Of a DNA stretch of 64,000 nucleotides, positions 25,293 through 34,808 are shown in pieces. The stretch's first letter is position 1. Every line of letters begins with the position of its first letter. Origin of the DNA: Clostridium sp. (lineage in GTDB: Bacteria; Bacillota; Clostridia; Lachnospirales; Lachnospiraceae); NCBI GenBank assembly GCA_021770825.1, contig JAETQD010000018.1, positions 1 through 64,000 of the forward strand, given 5' to 3'. The position numbers and the translations under genes are program-made. Under the pieces are notes generated by a model, which saw only the letters and a list, made by a program, of their open reading frames with translations, did no database searches and had not been told where the DNA came from.

Positions 25293-26738
25293 TTAATCAA
25301 TCATGGATTCCGCAGCCTCGTAAATTCCCTCTGCAAAGGTGGGATGGGCCATCACAGCGGAGGCCAGGTCTTTTACGTTCATCTGTTTTCCAACAGCAAG
25401 ACCAAGTTCCCCAATCATATCTGTTGCCCGGGCACACATGAGCTGGGCGCCCAGAAGACGTCCGGAGCCCTTTTCTGCCACCAGCTTGATGAAGCCGCGC
25501 TCCTGGAGTGTCAGGACAGATTTTCCGTTGACGGACATGATGTATTTTCCTGTTTCCACTTCCATTCCGGCTGCTTTTGCTTCATCGGCAGTCATTCCCA
25601 CACAGGCGATTTCCGGATCGGTGTAGACGCAGGAGGGGATAATGGAGAGGTTCTGGGAGAATGGGAGGGAGAACATGTGCTCCACAGCCCGGTAGCCTTC
25701 CGCAGTGGCCACATGGGCCAACTGGATGCCTCCGATCACATCTCCGATGGCGTAAACGCCCGGAAGTTCTGTCTGATAATTTTCATCCACCTTAAGGAAA
25801 CGGCGGGAGGTCCATAAGGAGTCCTTTTGAAGTTTTTCAGAAAACAGTCCGTCGGTCTCCGGTTTCCGTCCGATGGAGATTAAAATACCGTCTGCTTTCA
25901 CGCTCTGAAGATCTTCTTCGCCTTTTTTATTCTTTACCGCATACTGACACGTAAAGGAGCCGTCTTTTTTGGAGATTTCCTTTACTGTTGCCGATGTGAT
26001 AATCTCCACACCGCGTTTTTTCAAGATCATTTTAAGATTCTGGGAAATCTCCTTATCCATGACGGGGAGAATCCGGTCCATGGCCTCGATGACAGTCACC
26101 TGGCTTCCCAGATTGCTGTAAGCCGTTGCCATTTCCATGCCGATCACGCCGCCGCCAATGATGATCATGGTTTCATAGCGGCTCTTTTTGTCGTCACCCA
26201 GGCGGTTTTCATCCAGTACCGTATCACTGTTCATGACACCCGGAGTATCAATTCCGGGAATCGGAAGAACCGCAGGCTTTGATCCTGTGGCAATGAGGAC
26301 GCGGGCTGTCCGGATGGCTTCTTTGGAGCCGTCAGCACCTGTCACATCCACAGTAATCACCTGTCCGTCACCGGATTCCTGGATATCTGCCACCGAACCG
26401 CAGCCCTGGAAAACGGTCACCTTTTGTTTCTTTAACATCTGTGCGATGCCGTCCCGCAGGCTCTGTACCACATTGTCCTTATACTGCCAGAACGCTTCGG
26501 TATCGAACTCCGGTTTCTGACACTGGATTCCAAGTTTTTCTGCTTCACCGATTCCGCGGTAGGTTTCTGTACTGTGAAGCAGTGTCTTTGTGGGGATACA
26601 GCCGCGGTTTAAGCATGTGCCGCCCAGATCCCTTTTCTCCACCAGGGCCACTGCCTTTCCAAGCTTGGCAGCCTTTAAAGCTGCCAGATATCCGCCTGGA
26701 CCGCCGCCGATCACAGCCAAATCAAAAATCTGTTCCAT
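25293..26738 (-). CDS. lpdA: Dihydrolipoyl dehydrogenase (glycine cleavage L-protein)
   Basis: The enzyme reoxidises dihydrolipoyl-H-protein with NAD. The 481-residue flavoprotein begins with the FAD motif VIGGGPGGYLAALKAAKLG, has the redox disulfide GGTCLNRGCIPTK, the NAD motif IIGGGVIGMEMA, and the C-terminal HPTFAEGIYEA with the His-Glu pair. There is no fused lipoyl domain. It is the last gene of the glycine cleavage operon, 28 bases after lplA, so it is dedicated to that complex. Confidence 0.96.
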   Translation of the reverse strand: MEQIFDLAVIGGGPGGYLAALKAAKLGKAVALVEKRDLGGTCLNRGCIPTKTLLHSTETYRGIGEAEKLGIQCQKPEFDTEAFWQYKDNVVQSLRDGIAQMLKKQKVTVFQGCGSVADIQESGDGQVITVDVTGADGSKEAIRTARVLIATGSKPAVLPIPGIDTPGVMNSDTVLDENRLGDDKKSRYETMIIIGGGVIGMEMATAYSNLGSQVTVIEAMDRILPVMDKEISQNLKMILKKRGVEIITSATVKEISKKDGSFTCQYAVKNKKGEEDLQSVKADGILISIGRKPETDGLFSEKLQKDSLWTSRRFLKVDENYQTELPGVYAIGDVIGGIQLAHVATAEGYRAVEHMFSLPFSQNLSIIPSCVYTDPEIACVGMTADEAKAAGMEVETGKYIMSVNGKSVLTLQERGFIKLVAEKGSGRLLGAQLMCARATDMIGELGLAVGKQMNVKDLASAVMAHPTFAEGIYEAAESMID

Positions 26739-26766
26739 ATTTTCCTCCGTTTCCCGTGCAGCGCCG

Positions 26767-27762
26767 TTATGCCTCTTCCTTCAGGCAAAGGATGATGTCC
26801 TCCATCATCTTCCGGTATTCGTCATTTCCGCTCAATTTTTCCGGAAGCTGTTTCCAGTCTTCGGACAGATACCGGGTTCCTTGTAACAGTTCTGCTGCCG
26901 CATGTGGGAAATCCACATCCAGACCGTCCGACCAGATGGCAGCCTGTTCCACGATACCTTCCGAGACATGGAGCTGGATTAAGACCTCGCCCCACGAAAA
27001 TTTCTTTAAAATTTCATGCTGGAATGGAATTTTCCGTCCGTACTTCCAATCCCATGAACCAAAATGCTCGCTGGAAAGCCGGATTTCGTCCCTTAAAATT
27101 CTGCTTTCCGGAAGCTCTTTTGGGGTTCCTTCATAGACCGTTCCAAAAGCGGTAAGAAGAGCCTCTGTCATACCGGAGACCGTCATGTCCGGCACATACT
27201 CTGCCAGATTCACGACACGGCTTCTTACAGATTCCACGCCCTTGGATTTTAATTTTTCCTGCGAGACATTTAAATACCGTCCCATCTCGCTTTTATCTGC
27301 ACGGATCATAATGGTTCCGTGGTGATAGCAGAAGTCTCCGGTTTTATAAAAGGCATTGCCGGAGAATTTCCGTCCATCCACCGTCAGGTCATTGCGCCCG
27401 CTCTTTTCGGCCGGAATTCCAAAGGACTGTACGGCTTTTAAAATCACTTCGGACTGTCTGGCCACATCATAATCAGATTCACGCACAAGAAATGTAAAGT
27501 TTAAATTGCCCATATCATGGAACACAGCGCCGCCCCCGGACAGGCGGCGGGCCAGATACCCGCCGTCTGCCTCGAGAGTGTCCGTCCGGCACTCTTTCCA
27601 GGCATTCTGGTTGTAGCCGATTACCACAGTTTTCCGGTTCTGCCAAAGATACAGAATGCATTCGCCCTTTTCCACGTGCTTTAAAAGGTATTCCTCCAGA
27701 GCGATGTTATGGTATGGGTTGGTTTCCGTACTGATAATATAAGAAAGCTTATTCAAAGACAT
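26767..27762 (-). CDS. lplA: Lipoate--protein ligase
   Basis: It activates free lipoate with ATP and attaches it to lipoyl domains, here surely GcvH. The 331-residue protein shows the lipoate-binding [20 protein letters not shown], the Lys-containing [10 protein letters not shown] and the accessory C-terminal domain (about 250-331) typical of full-length LplA. The start overlaps the gcvPB stop by 14 bases, pointing to translational coupling. Confidence 0.95.
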   Translation of the reverse strand: MSLNKLSYIISTETNPYHNIALEEYLLKHVEKGECILYLWQNRKTVVIGYNQNAWKECRTDTLEADGGYLARRLSGGGAVFHDMGNLNFTFLVRESDYDVARQSEVILKAVQSFGIPAEKSGRNDLTVDGRKFSGNAFYKTGDFCYHHGTIMIRADKSEMGRYLNVSQEKLKSKGVESVRSRVVNLAEYVPDMTVSGMTEALLTAFGTVYEGTPKELPESRILRDEIRLSSEHFGSWDWKYGRKIPFQHEILKKFSWGEVLIQLHVSEGIVEQAAIWSDGLDVDFPHAAAELLQGTRYLSEDWKQLPEKLSGNDEYRKMMEDIILCLKEEA

Positions 27763-29179
27763 AGTGAAGTCTCGGATTTCTTGCGGCCTGTACCTCGTCC
27801 AGACGCTTTACGGTTGTGGTATGAGGAGCAGCCTGCACATATTCCGGATTGCTGATTGCCGTCTCATGGATTTCTAAGAATGCATGAATCAGCTCATCCA
27901 GGGTTTCTTTGGATTCGGTTTCCGTCGGTTCGATCATTAAAGCCTCATGAACGATCAGAGGGAAGTACATGGTCGGCGGATGGATTCCGTAATCAAGAAG
28001 AGACTTGGCCACGTCCATGGCTGTCACAGAGCTGGTGTGCTTTTCCTGCTCCAGGCTCATGACAAACTCATGCATGCAGGTTTCGTTGTATGTAACGTCG
28101 TAGGCTCCCGTAAGTTTTGTACGGATGTAGTTGGCGTTTAACACTGCATTCTGGCTGGCCTGGCGGAGTCCGTCGCCGCCTAACATCAGCACATAGGTCA
28201 GGGCGCGGATGAGAACGAGGAAGTTACCATAGAACGCTTTCATGCTGCCGATGGATTCCTTGTGGGCCTCAAAATGATAGCCGGAATCGTTCTTTACGAC
28301 ACCGCATCCGGGAAGGAAATCCTTTAAGAAATCCTTGCAGCCCACAGGACCGCTTCCGGGACCGCCGCCGCCGTGGGGAGTGGAGAATGTTTTGTGGAGA
28401 TTTAAATGCACCACATCAAATCCCATATCGCCGGGGCGTGCCAGCCCCATAATGGCATTTAAGTTTGCTCCGTCGTAGTAGTTTAAACCGCCTGCATCGT
28501 GAATGATCTTTGTGATCTCCAGGATGTTTTTATCGAACAGTCCCACGGTATTGGGATTGGTAAGCATAAGTCCGGCAGTATCTTCGCCAACGGCCTTTTT
28601 CAGAGCCTCCATGTCAACAAAGCCGTTTTCTGTGGACGGAATATTGACAACCGTAAAGCCTGCCATCACGGCGCTGGCCGGGTTGGTTCCATGGGCGGAG
28701 TCGGGAACGATGATCTTCGTTCTCTTGGTGTCCCCGCGTTTGGCATGATAGGATTTAATTAAGAGAAGTCCTGTGAACTCTCCATGGGCTCCGGCTGCCG
28801 GCTCAAAGGTCATGGCATCCATACCGGTGATCTCACAGAAAATCTGCTCGGCCGTACGAAGGGCCTCCAAAGAACCCTGGACCGTGTGCTCCGGCTGAAG
28901 CGGATGGACATTGGTAAATCCGGGAAGAGAGGCAGTTACCTCATTGATCTTCGGATTGTATTTCATGGTACAGGAGCCGAGAGGATACTGACCGTCGTTG
29001 ACGCCGTGGGTTTCCTTTGCAAGCTCGGTGTAATGGCGGCTGATGTCATTTTCCGATACTTCCGGGAGATGAAGCGTCCGGGAATGCTTATTTTCTCCTA
29101 AGTCTGTCACCGGAACATCGCACTCCGGAAGAAGTGTGCATCTGCGTCCGGGAACGCTGCGTTCAAAAATCAGTTTCAT
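27749..29179 (-). CDS. gcvPB: Glycine dehydrogenase (decarboxylating) subunit 2
   Basis: This is the PLP-carrying half of the split P-protein, which decarboxylates glycine and passes the aminomethyl group to GcvH. The PLP Lys is in [21 protein letters not shown]. The 476-residue length is standard for the two-subunit form. Its start overlaps the gcvPA stop in an ATGA junction. Confidence 0.97.
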   Translation of the reverse strand: MKLIFERSVPGRRCTLLPECDVPVTDLGENKHSRTLHLPEVSENDISRHYTELAKETHGVNDGQYPLGSCTMKYNPKINEVTASLPGFTNVHPLQPEHTVQGSLEALRTAEQIFCEITGMDAMTFEPAAGAHGEFTGLLLIKSYHAKRGDTKRTKIIVPDSAHGTNPASAVMAGFTVVNIPSTENGFVDMEALKKAVGEDTAGLMLTNPNTVGLFDKNILEITKIIHDAGGLNYYDGANLNAIMGLARPGDMGFDVVHLNLHKTFSTPHGGGGPGSGPVGCKDFLKDFLPGCGVVKNDSGYHFEAHKESIGSMKAFYGNFLVLIRALTYVLMLGGDGLRQASQNAVLNANYIRTKLTGAYDVTYNETCMHEFVMSLEQEKHTSSVTAMDVAKSLLDYGIHPPTMYFPLIVHEALMIEPTETESKETLDELIHAFLEIHETAISNPEYVQAAPHTTTVKRLDEVQAARNPRLHYVFE

Positions 29180-30495
29180 ACAGAAGCCACCTCCTTTACA
29201 AGTGCAGTAAGCTGATCCATTTCAGCCTTTGTGTTCATTTCTGTGGCACACCATAAGATGCGGTTTCCGGGAAGAACCAGTCCGCCCAGAATTCCATGGG
29301 CTTCCAGATGCTCCATGAGCTTTTCTGCATCCACGGGGCATTCGGTTACAAATTCATGGAAGAAGGGCTTGTCATAGACAGGCTTTAAGCCGGCCTCTTC
29401 CAGGGCATTTTTAAGATAATGGGCCTTGGACGTACATAAGGTGGCTGCCTGTGTGAGTCCTTCCGGTCCCATGGCGGAGAGATAAACGGAAGCGGTCAGC
29501 GCACAGAGTGCCTGGTTGGAACAGATATTGCTGCTGGCCTTTTCCCGGCGGATGTGCTGTTCTCTGGCCTGAAGAGTCAGTACAAAGCCGCGCTTTCCGT
29601 CGTTGTCTACGGTCTCACCCACAATACGGCCGGGCAGTTTCCGCATCATATCCTTTGTGGATGCCATAAAGCCCAGGTACGGACCGCCGAAGCTTAAGGG
29701 AAGTCCAAGGGGCTGGCCCTCTCCAACGGCCACATCGGCTCCGCATTCTGCCGGAGTCTTCATTAAAGCCAGGGCGATGGGATTGCAGCCCATGATAAAT
29801 TTGGCTCCTTTTTCGTGGGCCAGGGCGCCGATGGCTTCTGCATCCTCTAAAATTCCATAGTAGTTGGGCTGCTGCATATAAACGCTGGCCACGGTTTCAT
29901 CCAGCATGGAAGCCAGGGCCTCAAGATCAGTCACACCGTCTTTTTCAGGCACAACCACGAGCTCTGCGTTTCTTCCGAAGCAGTAGGTTTTCATGGTCTC
30001 TAAAACCTGCGGCGGTACGGCAGCGGAAACCAGTGTTTTGGAACGCTTTCTCTCTCTGCACATGAAGATACTTTCGGCTGCTGCTGTGGCTCCGTCGTAA
30101 ACGGATGCGTTGGCAACGTCAAGACCTGTCAGCTCGCAGATCATGGTCTGGAACTCAAAAATAGACTGTAAATTTCCCTGGCTGATTTCAGCCTGGTATG
30201 GGGTGTAGGCGGTCAGGAAGTCCTCCTTGGCCGTCACGTTCTTTACGATGGCCGGAATGTAGTGATGGTAAGCACCGGCTCCGCGGAAAATATGACGGAA
30301 TACTTTATTTTTCTCTGCCATGTCTTCCAGCTTTTCTCCGGCTTCCATTTCGGAGAGTCCCAACGGAAGATGGAGGCCGTCCTTTAAATATACCTCTTTC
30401 GGAATGCCGGCGAACAGTTCATCAAAGCTTCCATATCCAGCTTCCTTTAACATTTCCTCCTGCTGTCCGGCAGTGTTGGATAAAAAATTACCCAT
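29176..30495 (-). CDS. gcvPA: Glycine dehydrogenase (decarboxylating) subunit 1
   Basis: The non-PLP half of the split P-protein. Signatures include [32 protein letters not shown] near residue 85 and [14 protein letters not shown] near residue 325. The start at 30495 (MGNFLS) lies 9 bases after AGGAGG; a GTG two codons earlier would be too close to it. It is followed without gap by gcvPB and preceded by gcvH. Confidence 0.97.
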   Translation of the reverse strand: MGNFLSNTAGQQEEMLKEAGYGSFDELFAGIPKEVYLKDGLHLPLGLSEMEAGEKLEDMAEKNKVFRHIFRGAGAYHHYIPAIVKNVTAKEDFLTAYTPYQAEISQGNLQSIFEFQTMICELTGLDVANASVYDGATAAAESIFMCRERKRSKTLVSAAVPPQVLETMKTYCFGRNAELVVVPEKDGVTDLEALASMLDETVASVYMQQPNYYGILEDAEAIGALAHEKGAKFIMGCNPIALALMKTPAECGADVAVGEGQPLGLPLSFGGPYLGFMASTKDMMRKLPGRIVGETVDNDGKRGFVLTLQAREQHIRREKASSNICSNQALCALTASVYLSAMGPEGLTQAATLCTSKAHYLKNALEEAGLKPVYDKPFFHEFVTECPVDAEKLMEHLEAHGILGGLVLPGNRILWCATEMNTKAEMDQLTALVKEVASV

Positions 30496-30527
30496 GTGCA
30501 CATACCTCCTGTGTGTATGATTGGATT

Positions 30528-30908
30528 TTACTGCTCTTCCTTTGTGAATGCCTCATAAGCATCGGCATCCAGGAATTCTTCTGTCTCGGATACATCAGAA
30601 ACACGGATGAACCATGCGCCGTAGGGGTCTTCGTTGATGCTCTGGGGTGCGTCCAGCAGGTCTTCGTTGATGGCACATACGGTTCCTGTTACGGGAGAGT
30701 AAACATCGGAAACTGCCTTTACGGACTCCACATCGCCGAAGGTCTCGCCAACACTAACGGAATCACCTTCTTCCGGAAGGTTTACGAATACAAGATCACC
30801 CAGCTCTTTCTGTGCGTAGTCGGTGATACCGATTAACATGGTGCCGTCTTCCTCAATTTTTACCCACTCATGGGATTTGCTGTACTTTAACTCCTTTGGA
30901 AAATTCAT
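30528..30908 (-). CDS. gcvH: Glycine cleavage system H protein
   Basis: The 126-residue lipoyl carrier protein shuttles the aminomethyl group between P, T and L proteins. The lipoylated Lys is in [17 protein letters not shown]. It lies third-from-left in the standard order gcvT-gcvH-gcvPA-gcvPB, with lplA downstream to attach lipoate. Confidence 0.98.
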   Translation of the reverse strand: MNFPKELKYSKSHEWVKIEEDGTMLIGITDYAQKELGDLVFVNLPEEGDSVSVGETFGDVESVKAVSDVYSPVTGTVCAINEDLLDAPQSINEDPYGAWFIRVSDVSETEEFLDADAYEAFTKEEQ

Positions 30909-30948
30909 AATATATAAACTCCTTTCAAAAATGTATTGTTATATGTAT

Positions 30949-32040
30949 TTACTTTACTGCTTTCGGTCTCTTATAGAAGGGAAGGGGAATGATCTCTGCT
31001 GCCACACGTCTGCCGCGTACTTCAGCCTCAACGGCAGTGCCGACCTCTGTATATTTTGCGTCCACAAGTGCCATGGCGATGGGGTAGCCAAGGAACGGAG
31101 CATGGGTTCCGGAGGTGGTAACACCGATCTGGGTATCACCGATGTAGAGAGCCTCATGTTCACGGATAATGCCGCGTCCTGTTACTTTAAGTCCGATGCG
31201 GACTCTTGTGAGTTCCTTTTTGAGGGCTTCTTTTCCGATGAAATCGTCCTTATCCATTTTTACTGCGAAGCCAAGATCTGCTTCCAGAGGAGAGATGGTC
31301 TCATCCATTTCATGGCCATAAAGAGGCATGCCTGCTTCCAGTCTTAAGGTATCTCTGGCGCCCAGTCCGCAGGGAAGAAGTCCCTCGTCCTTTCCTGCCT
31401 CCATGAGAGCTTCCCAAAGCTCGGGAGCTTTGTCGGCAGCCATGTAGATCTCATATCCGTTCTCTCCGGTGTATCCTGTTTTGGAAAGGATGCAGGGGAT
31501 TCCGGCTGCAGTTGCATGGGGAGTGCAGCTATAATACTTTTTCGGAATATCCTCTTCCTTTGCAATCTTCATGAGAATGGATTTTGCGTTGGGTCCCTGA
31601 AGGGCGATCTGGCCTACGGTGGAAGAAATGTCAGTGAAAACGGCATCTCCGAATTCATGTTCCTTCATCCAGGCGAAGTCTTTGTCTTTATTGGCTGCAT
31701 TTACCACGATGAAATAGTGGTCATCGCGGATTTTGTAAACGATCAGGTCATCCACAACACCGCCGTCATTGTAGCACATGGGGCTGTAACGGGCCTGACC
31801 ATCGTACATGCCAGAGCAATCGTTGGTTAAAAGGCGGTTTAAGTTTGCCAGTGCATCCGGTCCGATGCAGGTGATTTCGCCCATGTGGGAGACATCGAAT
31901 AAACCGCATTGTGTGCGGACAGCCATGTGTTCCTTAATAACGCCGGCCGGATACTGTACCGGGAGAATGTAGCCTGCAAAGGGCACCATTTTTCCGCCGT
32001 ATTTTACATGGGTGTCGTAAAGTGAAGTTTTGAGTTCCAT
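30949..32040 (-). CDS. gcvT: Aminomethyltransferase (glycine cleavage T protein)
   Basis: It transfers the methylene group to tetrahydrofolate and releases ammonia. The 363-residue protein begins MELKTSLYDTHVKYGGKMVPFAGY, and includes CGLFDVSHMGEI, the Asp in NDGGVVDDLIVY, and GLGARDTLRLEAGMPLYG. The start at 32040 follows AAGGAGG. It is the first gene after the glycine riboswitch. Confidence 0.97.
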   Translation of the reverse strand: MELKTSLYDTHVKYGGKMVPFAGYILPVQYPAGVIKEHMAVRTQCGLFDVSHMGEITCIGPDALANLNRLLTNDCSGMYDGQARYSPMCYNDGGVVDDLIVYKIRDDHYFIVVNAANKDKDFAWMKEHEFGDAVFTDISSTVGQIALQGPNAKSILMKIAKEEDIPKKYYSCTPHATAAGIPCILSKTGYTGENGYEIYMAADKAPELWEALMEAGKDEGLLPCGLGARDTLRLEAGMPLYGHEMDETISPLEADLGFAVKMDKDDFIGKEALKKELTRVRIGLKVTGRGIIREHEALYIGDTQIGVTTSGTHAPFLGYPIAMALVDAKYTEVGTAVEAEVRGRRVAAEIIPLPFYKRPKAVK

Positions 32041-32070
32041 ACTGCTTTCCTCCTTAATAATATAGGCATT

Positions 32071-32105
32071 AAAAAAGGGCATACGACTATCTTTGTCGTA
32101 TGCCC
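32071..32105 (-). terminator. Riboswitch expression-platform terminator
   Basis: On the minus strand GGGCATACGAC and GTCGTATGCCC form a perfect 11-base stem followed by TTTTTT, between the second aptamer and gcvT. It is the likely OFF structure, lost when glycine is bound. Confidence 0.85.
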
Positions 32106-32280
32106 TGTCTTTTTACCTGAAAGATTCCCCTCTTTAATCATTTAATTAAAGAAGCTGCCTCGTTGGTGGTGATTTAACACCTTTCCAGGGGTTTCGTCCA
32201 AATCCGGTCCTTTTGCCTGAGAGTTTAGCCCCTTCGGCGCTGCCATTTAAGTAGTCTCTTCCGAATTCTTCAACCGAAAA
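32106..32280 (-). ncRNA. Tandem glycine riboswitch
   Basis: Read on the minus strand, the first aptamer contains GGAAGAGACTAC...GCGCCGAAGGGGCTAAACTCTCAGGCAAAAGGAC-type conserved pieces (CGCCGAAGGGG, CTCTCAGGCAAAAGGAC near 32205-32250). The second ends in AATCTTTCAGGTAAAAAGAC near 32110-32130. The CTCTCAGGCAAAAGGAC core is the hallmark of the gcvT RNA class. Two aptamers in tandem followed by a terminator is the common ON-switch layout for glycine degradation operons. Confidence 0.93.
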
Positions 32281-32293
32281 TCATCTTGCCCGC

Positions 32294-32323
32294 ATTATAG
32301 CATATGAGTGAGCAAAAAGGCAA
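32294..32323 (-). promoter_or_regulatory. Promoter of the gcv operon
   Basis: On the minus strand TTGCCT (32318-32323) and an extended TGC-TATAAT (32294-32299) with an 18-base spacer; transcription begins just ahead of the riboswitch. Confidence 0.75.
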
Positions 32324-32377
32324 TGGGATAGGCTATTCATTTTTTCAATCTGAAAAATGGCAGAATTCGGTTTTTTC

Positions 32378-32407
32378 TTGACAAGCCATATGGGCGATGG
32401 GTATGAT
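32378..32407 (+). promoter_or_regulatory. Promoter of the adenosine deaminase gene
   Basis: TTGACA (32378-32383) and TATGAT (32402-32407), spacer 18 bases. It is divergent from the gcv promoter. Confidence 0.7.
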
Positions 32408-32445
32408 ATAACAATATAATATATCAATGGAAAACGGAGAGAAAA

Positions 32446-33390
32446 ATGATTGAACTTCACCTTCACCTGGACGGTTCTTTAAGACCGGAAACGGTCTGGG
32501 AGCTGGCAAAGGAACAGAAAATTGAGCTTCCGGCAAAGACCGTGGAGGATGTGCGGTATAAAATGGAGGTTCCGGAGGATTGCAAAACTCTGGAGGAATA
32601 TCTGGAACGATTTGATATGCCGTTAATGGTGCTTCAGAAGGCAGATGCCCTGGAACGGGTGGCCTTTGAACTGACGGAAGACCTTGCCAGGTCCGGCGTG
32701 ACCTATGCGGAAATCCGGTTTGCGCCCCAGCTTTCCTTAAATGGAGGGCTGACCCAGGACGAAGTGACAGAGGCAGCCATTCGCGGTGTGAAGCGGGGCA
32801 TGGAGCAGTATCCGCAGATTCGTGTGGGCCTGATTTTATGCTGCATGAGGGGAGATACCAACGAAGAGCTGAATATGCAGACCGTGGAGACAGCGAAAAA
32901 ATATCTGGGAGATGTGGTCTGCGCCGTGGACATCGCGGGGGCGGAATCCCTGTTCCCCACTGAACTTTTCGCTCCGGTGTTTGCAAAGGTCAGGGAGTAT
33001 GGAATTCCCATGACCATCCACGCAGGCGAGGCAGCAGGTCCGGACAGCATGAGAACAGCCCTTTCCTATGGAACCAAGCGAATTGGCCATGGAGTGGCCG
33101 CCGCCACGGATCCGGAGCTGGTGAAAACGCTGGCGGAGGAAGGAATTACCCTGGAGGTATGTGTGACCAGCAATTACCAGACCAAGGTGGTGCCGTCCAT
33201 CGAGGCCCATCCCATTAAAAAACTGTTTGACGCAGGCGTTCATGTAACCGTCAACTCCGACAACATGACCTGCTCCAGGACGGATATTCGCAAAGAAATC
33301 GCCTTGCTGAAGAATGTACTTGGATTCACGGACAGGGAAATTGAGACCATGGAGGAATACGCCTGGGAGGCGAGGTTTTTGAAAGATTAA
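32446..33390 (+). CDS. add: Adenosine deaminase
   Basis: It deaminates adenosine to inosine using zinc. The 314-residue protein starts MIELHLHLDGSLRPETV with the metal-binding HxH, has the catalytic HAGEA at about residue 192, the His in RIGHGVAA, and VNSDNMT carrying the metal Asp. The usual DLAGDE reads DIAGAE here, so one acidic residue of that motif is missing. The start follows GGAGAG. The gene is monocistronic with a terminator at 33396. Related adenine or 6-aminodeoxyfutalosine deaminases are less likely given the motif spacing. Confidence 0.9.
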   Translation: MIELHLHLDGSLRPETVWELAKEQKIELPAKTVEDVRYKMEVPEDCKTLEEYLERFDMPLMVLQKADALERVAFELTEDLARSGVTYAEIRFAPQLSLNGGLTQDEVTEAAIRGVKRGMEQYPQIRVGLILCCMRGDTNEELNMQTVETAKKYLGDVVCAVDIAGAESLFPTELFAPVFAKVREYGIPMTIHAGEAAGPDSMRTALSYGTKRIGHGVAAATDPELVKTLAEEGITLEVCVTSNYQTKVVPSIEAHPIKKLFDAGVHVTVNSDNMTCSRTDIRKEIALLKNVLGFTDREIETMEEYAWEARFLKD

Positions 33391-33395
33391 TGTTG

Positions 33396-33452
33396 AAGAG
33401 AAAGCACAGGAGGCAGGAGAAAAGCTGCTTGCTGTGCTTTCTCTTGTCTTTT
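33396..33452 (+). terminator. Terminator after add
   Basis: AAGAGAAAGCACA pairs perfectly with TGTGCTTTCTCTT around a long loop, followed by GTCTTTTG. The interval to 33660 holds also a small palindrome TGGCTG-TTT-CAGCCA (33545-33559) and a repeated GGGCCGCCG; I see no gene there. Confidence 0.8.
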
Positions 33453-33674
33453 GTTCAGGAAACTGGTATAATCTGCCTATGGCTGTCGCACATCTTGCGA
33501 AATCTGCCATATCATTGGGAAGAAAATCCCATCTATTGTTTTCTTGGCTGTTTCAGCCAGAGTTTCTGTTTTAGGAAAGGCGGGCCGCCGAATGGAATCT
33601 TACAGGAGTTTTTCTGCACTTTTGTGCTTTGCTGACGGGACCATGCAAGGGCCGCCGGGAAAGGAGTGTTTTGT

Positions 33675-34655
33675 ATGTGTATGATGAAACATGAGAGGAA
33701 GAAAGCTCCGGACATAACCGATGTGTTTGGGGAAATCTTATCCAGGGAAGAGGTCCTTCAGACTCTGAAGGAAAATCTGGAGGTATATGATCAGTTTTTG
33801 GGGCTGTCGGAACCACTCCAGGAAGAGCTGCTGGCCTTTTGCATGGGAGTACAGGGAATTAAGCTGACCTATGATCCATTTTTTAAGTATGTTTTTGACC
33901 CTATGGTCAACCCGGAACGTCTGGAGGACTTTATTGGGCAATGTCTTCAGGAAAAGGTGGAGATCGTGGATGTGATTCCGAATGAATCACGGAGACTGGT
34001 GGAGGAGGGCGCTCTCCTTGCGGTGGACATCTTGGTGAGACTGGGATCCGGGGTACTGGTCAATGTGGAGATTCAGCGGATTGGCTACCGGTTCCCGGGA
34101 GCCAGGTGTGCATGCTATTCCAGCGATCTGGTGATGCGGCAGTACTCGCAGCTCCGAGCCCAGAAAAGGCGGCAGGGAAAGAAGTTTTCTTATGGTGATA
34201 TCAGGAAAGTATATACCATCGTATTGATGCAGAAAAGCACAAAGGAATTTCATGAAATTCCGCAGAAATATCTCCACTATGCAAGGCAGAAATTTGAGAC
34301 GGGGCTGGAGTTCGATTTAATACAGGAATACCTTCTGATCCCACTTGACATTTTCCTCGGCATCCATCACAATGAACTTAGTAAGCTGGATGCTTGGCTG
34401 TATTTTATTGCCTCAGATAAGATGGAGGACATTAAAAGAATTCTGGATGTGTATCCGGAATTCAAAGAATTATACCGGGAAATCTTTCGATTCAGATTTC
34501 AGACGAAGGAGGTAGTGGGAATGTTTTCGGAGGCTTTGAGAATTTTAGATGCTAACACCGCGCAGTATATGATTGAAGAGCAGCAGAAAGAGATCGAGGA
34601 ACAGAAGAAAGAGATCGAACGCTTAAAGAAGGAACTGGAAAAATATAAAAAGTAA
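33675..34655 (+). CDS. Rpn-like PD-(D/E)XK nuclease family protein
   Basis: The 326-residue protein belongs to the recombination-promoting nuclease/putative transposase (PD-(D/E)XK) group. The nuclease core is seen at LLAVDILVRLGSGVLVNVEIQ (about residues 113-133), giving the Asp and the E-x-Q. No insertion-sequence ends flank it. The C-terminus is a run of heptads (EEQQKEIEEQKKEIERLKKEL) predicted to form a coiled coil. The start at 33675 follows AAGGAG; a GTG at 33666 overlaps that site. Homologues in E. coli degrade DNA and act in phage defence. Confidence 0.82.
   Translation: MCMMKHERKKAPDITDVFGEILSREEVLQTLKENLEVYDQFLGLSEPLQEELLAFCMGVQGIKLTYDPFFKYVFDPMVNPERLEDFIGQCLQEKVEIVDVIPNESRRLVEEGALLAVDILVRLGSGVLVNVEIQRIGYRFPGARCACYSSDLVMRQYSQLRAQKRRQGKKFSYGDIRKVYTIVLMQKSTKEFHEIPQKYLHYARQKFETGLEFDLIQEYLLIPLDIFLGIHHNELSKLDAWLYFIASDKMEDIKRILDVYPEFKELYREIFRFRFQTKEVVGMFSEALRILDANTAQYMIEEQQKEIEEQKKEIERLKKELEKYKK
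34506..34513 (+). promoter_or_regulatory. Internal Shine-Dalgarno inside the Rpn-like gene
   Basis: AAGGAGGT, a near-perfect ribosome site, stands 7 bases before an in-frame ATG at 34521 within the coding sequence. Confidence 0.75.
34521..34655 (+). CDS. Probable internal ORF: C-terminal coiled-coil product of the Rpn-like gene
   Basis: An in-frame ATG behind AAGGAGGT would yield the last 44 residues of the nuclease gene alone: a short linker and a coiled coil. Intragenic small proteins that inhibit the full-length enzyme are known for E. coli Rpn proteins. Here the evidence is the ribosome site and reading frame only; expression and inhibitor function are inferred. Confidence 0.6.
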   Translation: MFSEALRILDANTAQYMIEEQQKEIEEQKKEIERLKKELEKYKK

Positions 34656-34692
34656 GAGCAGGGAAGTATAGAGACGCAATAGGATCAGGGCG

Positions 34693-34743
34693 CTGCCGGC
34701 GGACAGGGGGATTTGGGATTCCCGGTCTTTGCCGGCAGTTTTT
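34693..34743 (+). terminator. Terminator after the Rpn-like gene
   Basis: CTGCCGGC pairs with GCCGGCAG around an internal partial hairpin, followed by TTTTT. Confidence 0.8.
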
Positions 34744-34745
34744 GA

Positions 34746-34774
34746 TTGATTGAAACAGTCAAAAATGATATACT
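34746..34774 (+). promoter_or_regulatory. Promoter of the xth-uup-fusion operon
   Basis: TTGATT (34746-34751) and TATACT (34769-34774) with a 17-base spacer. Confidence 0.65.
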
Positions 34775-34808
34775 TATTCTATATGTGAGAAGATTGGAGA
34801 ATGGATAT

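Noticed and set aside
33390-33635. Small hydrophobic open frame after add
   Set aside because: It overlaps the add terminator, has no ribosome site and is rich in Cys and Phe without any family pattern.
33675-34655. Mobile element, because this family is often named transposase
   Set aside because: No terminal inverted repeats or target duplications are seen; the family is now known as nucleases. Annotated as a gene only.
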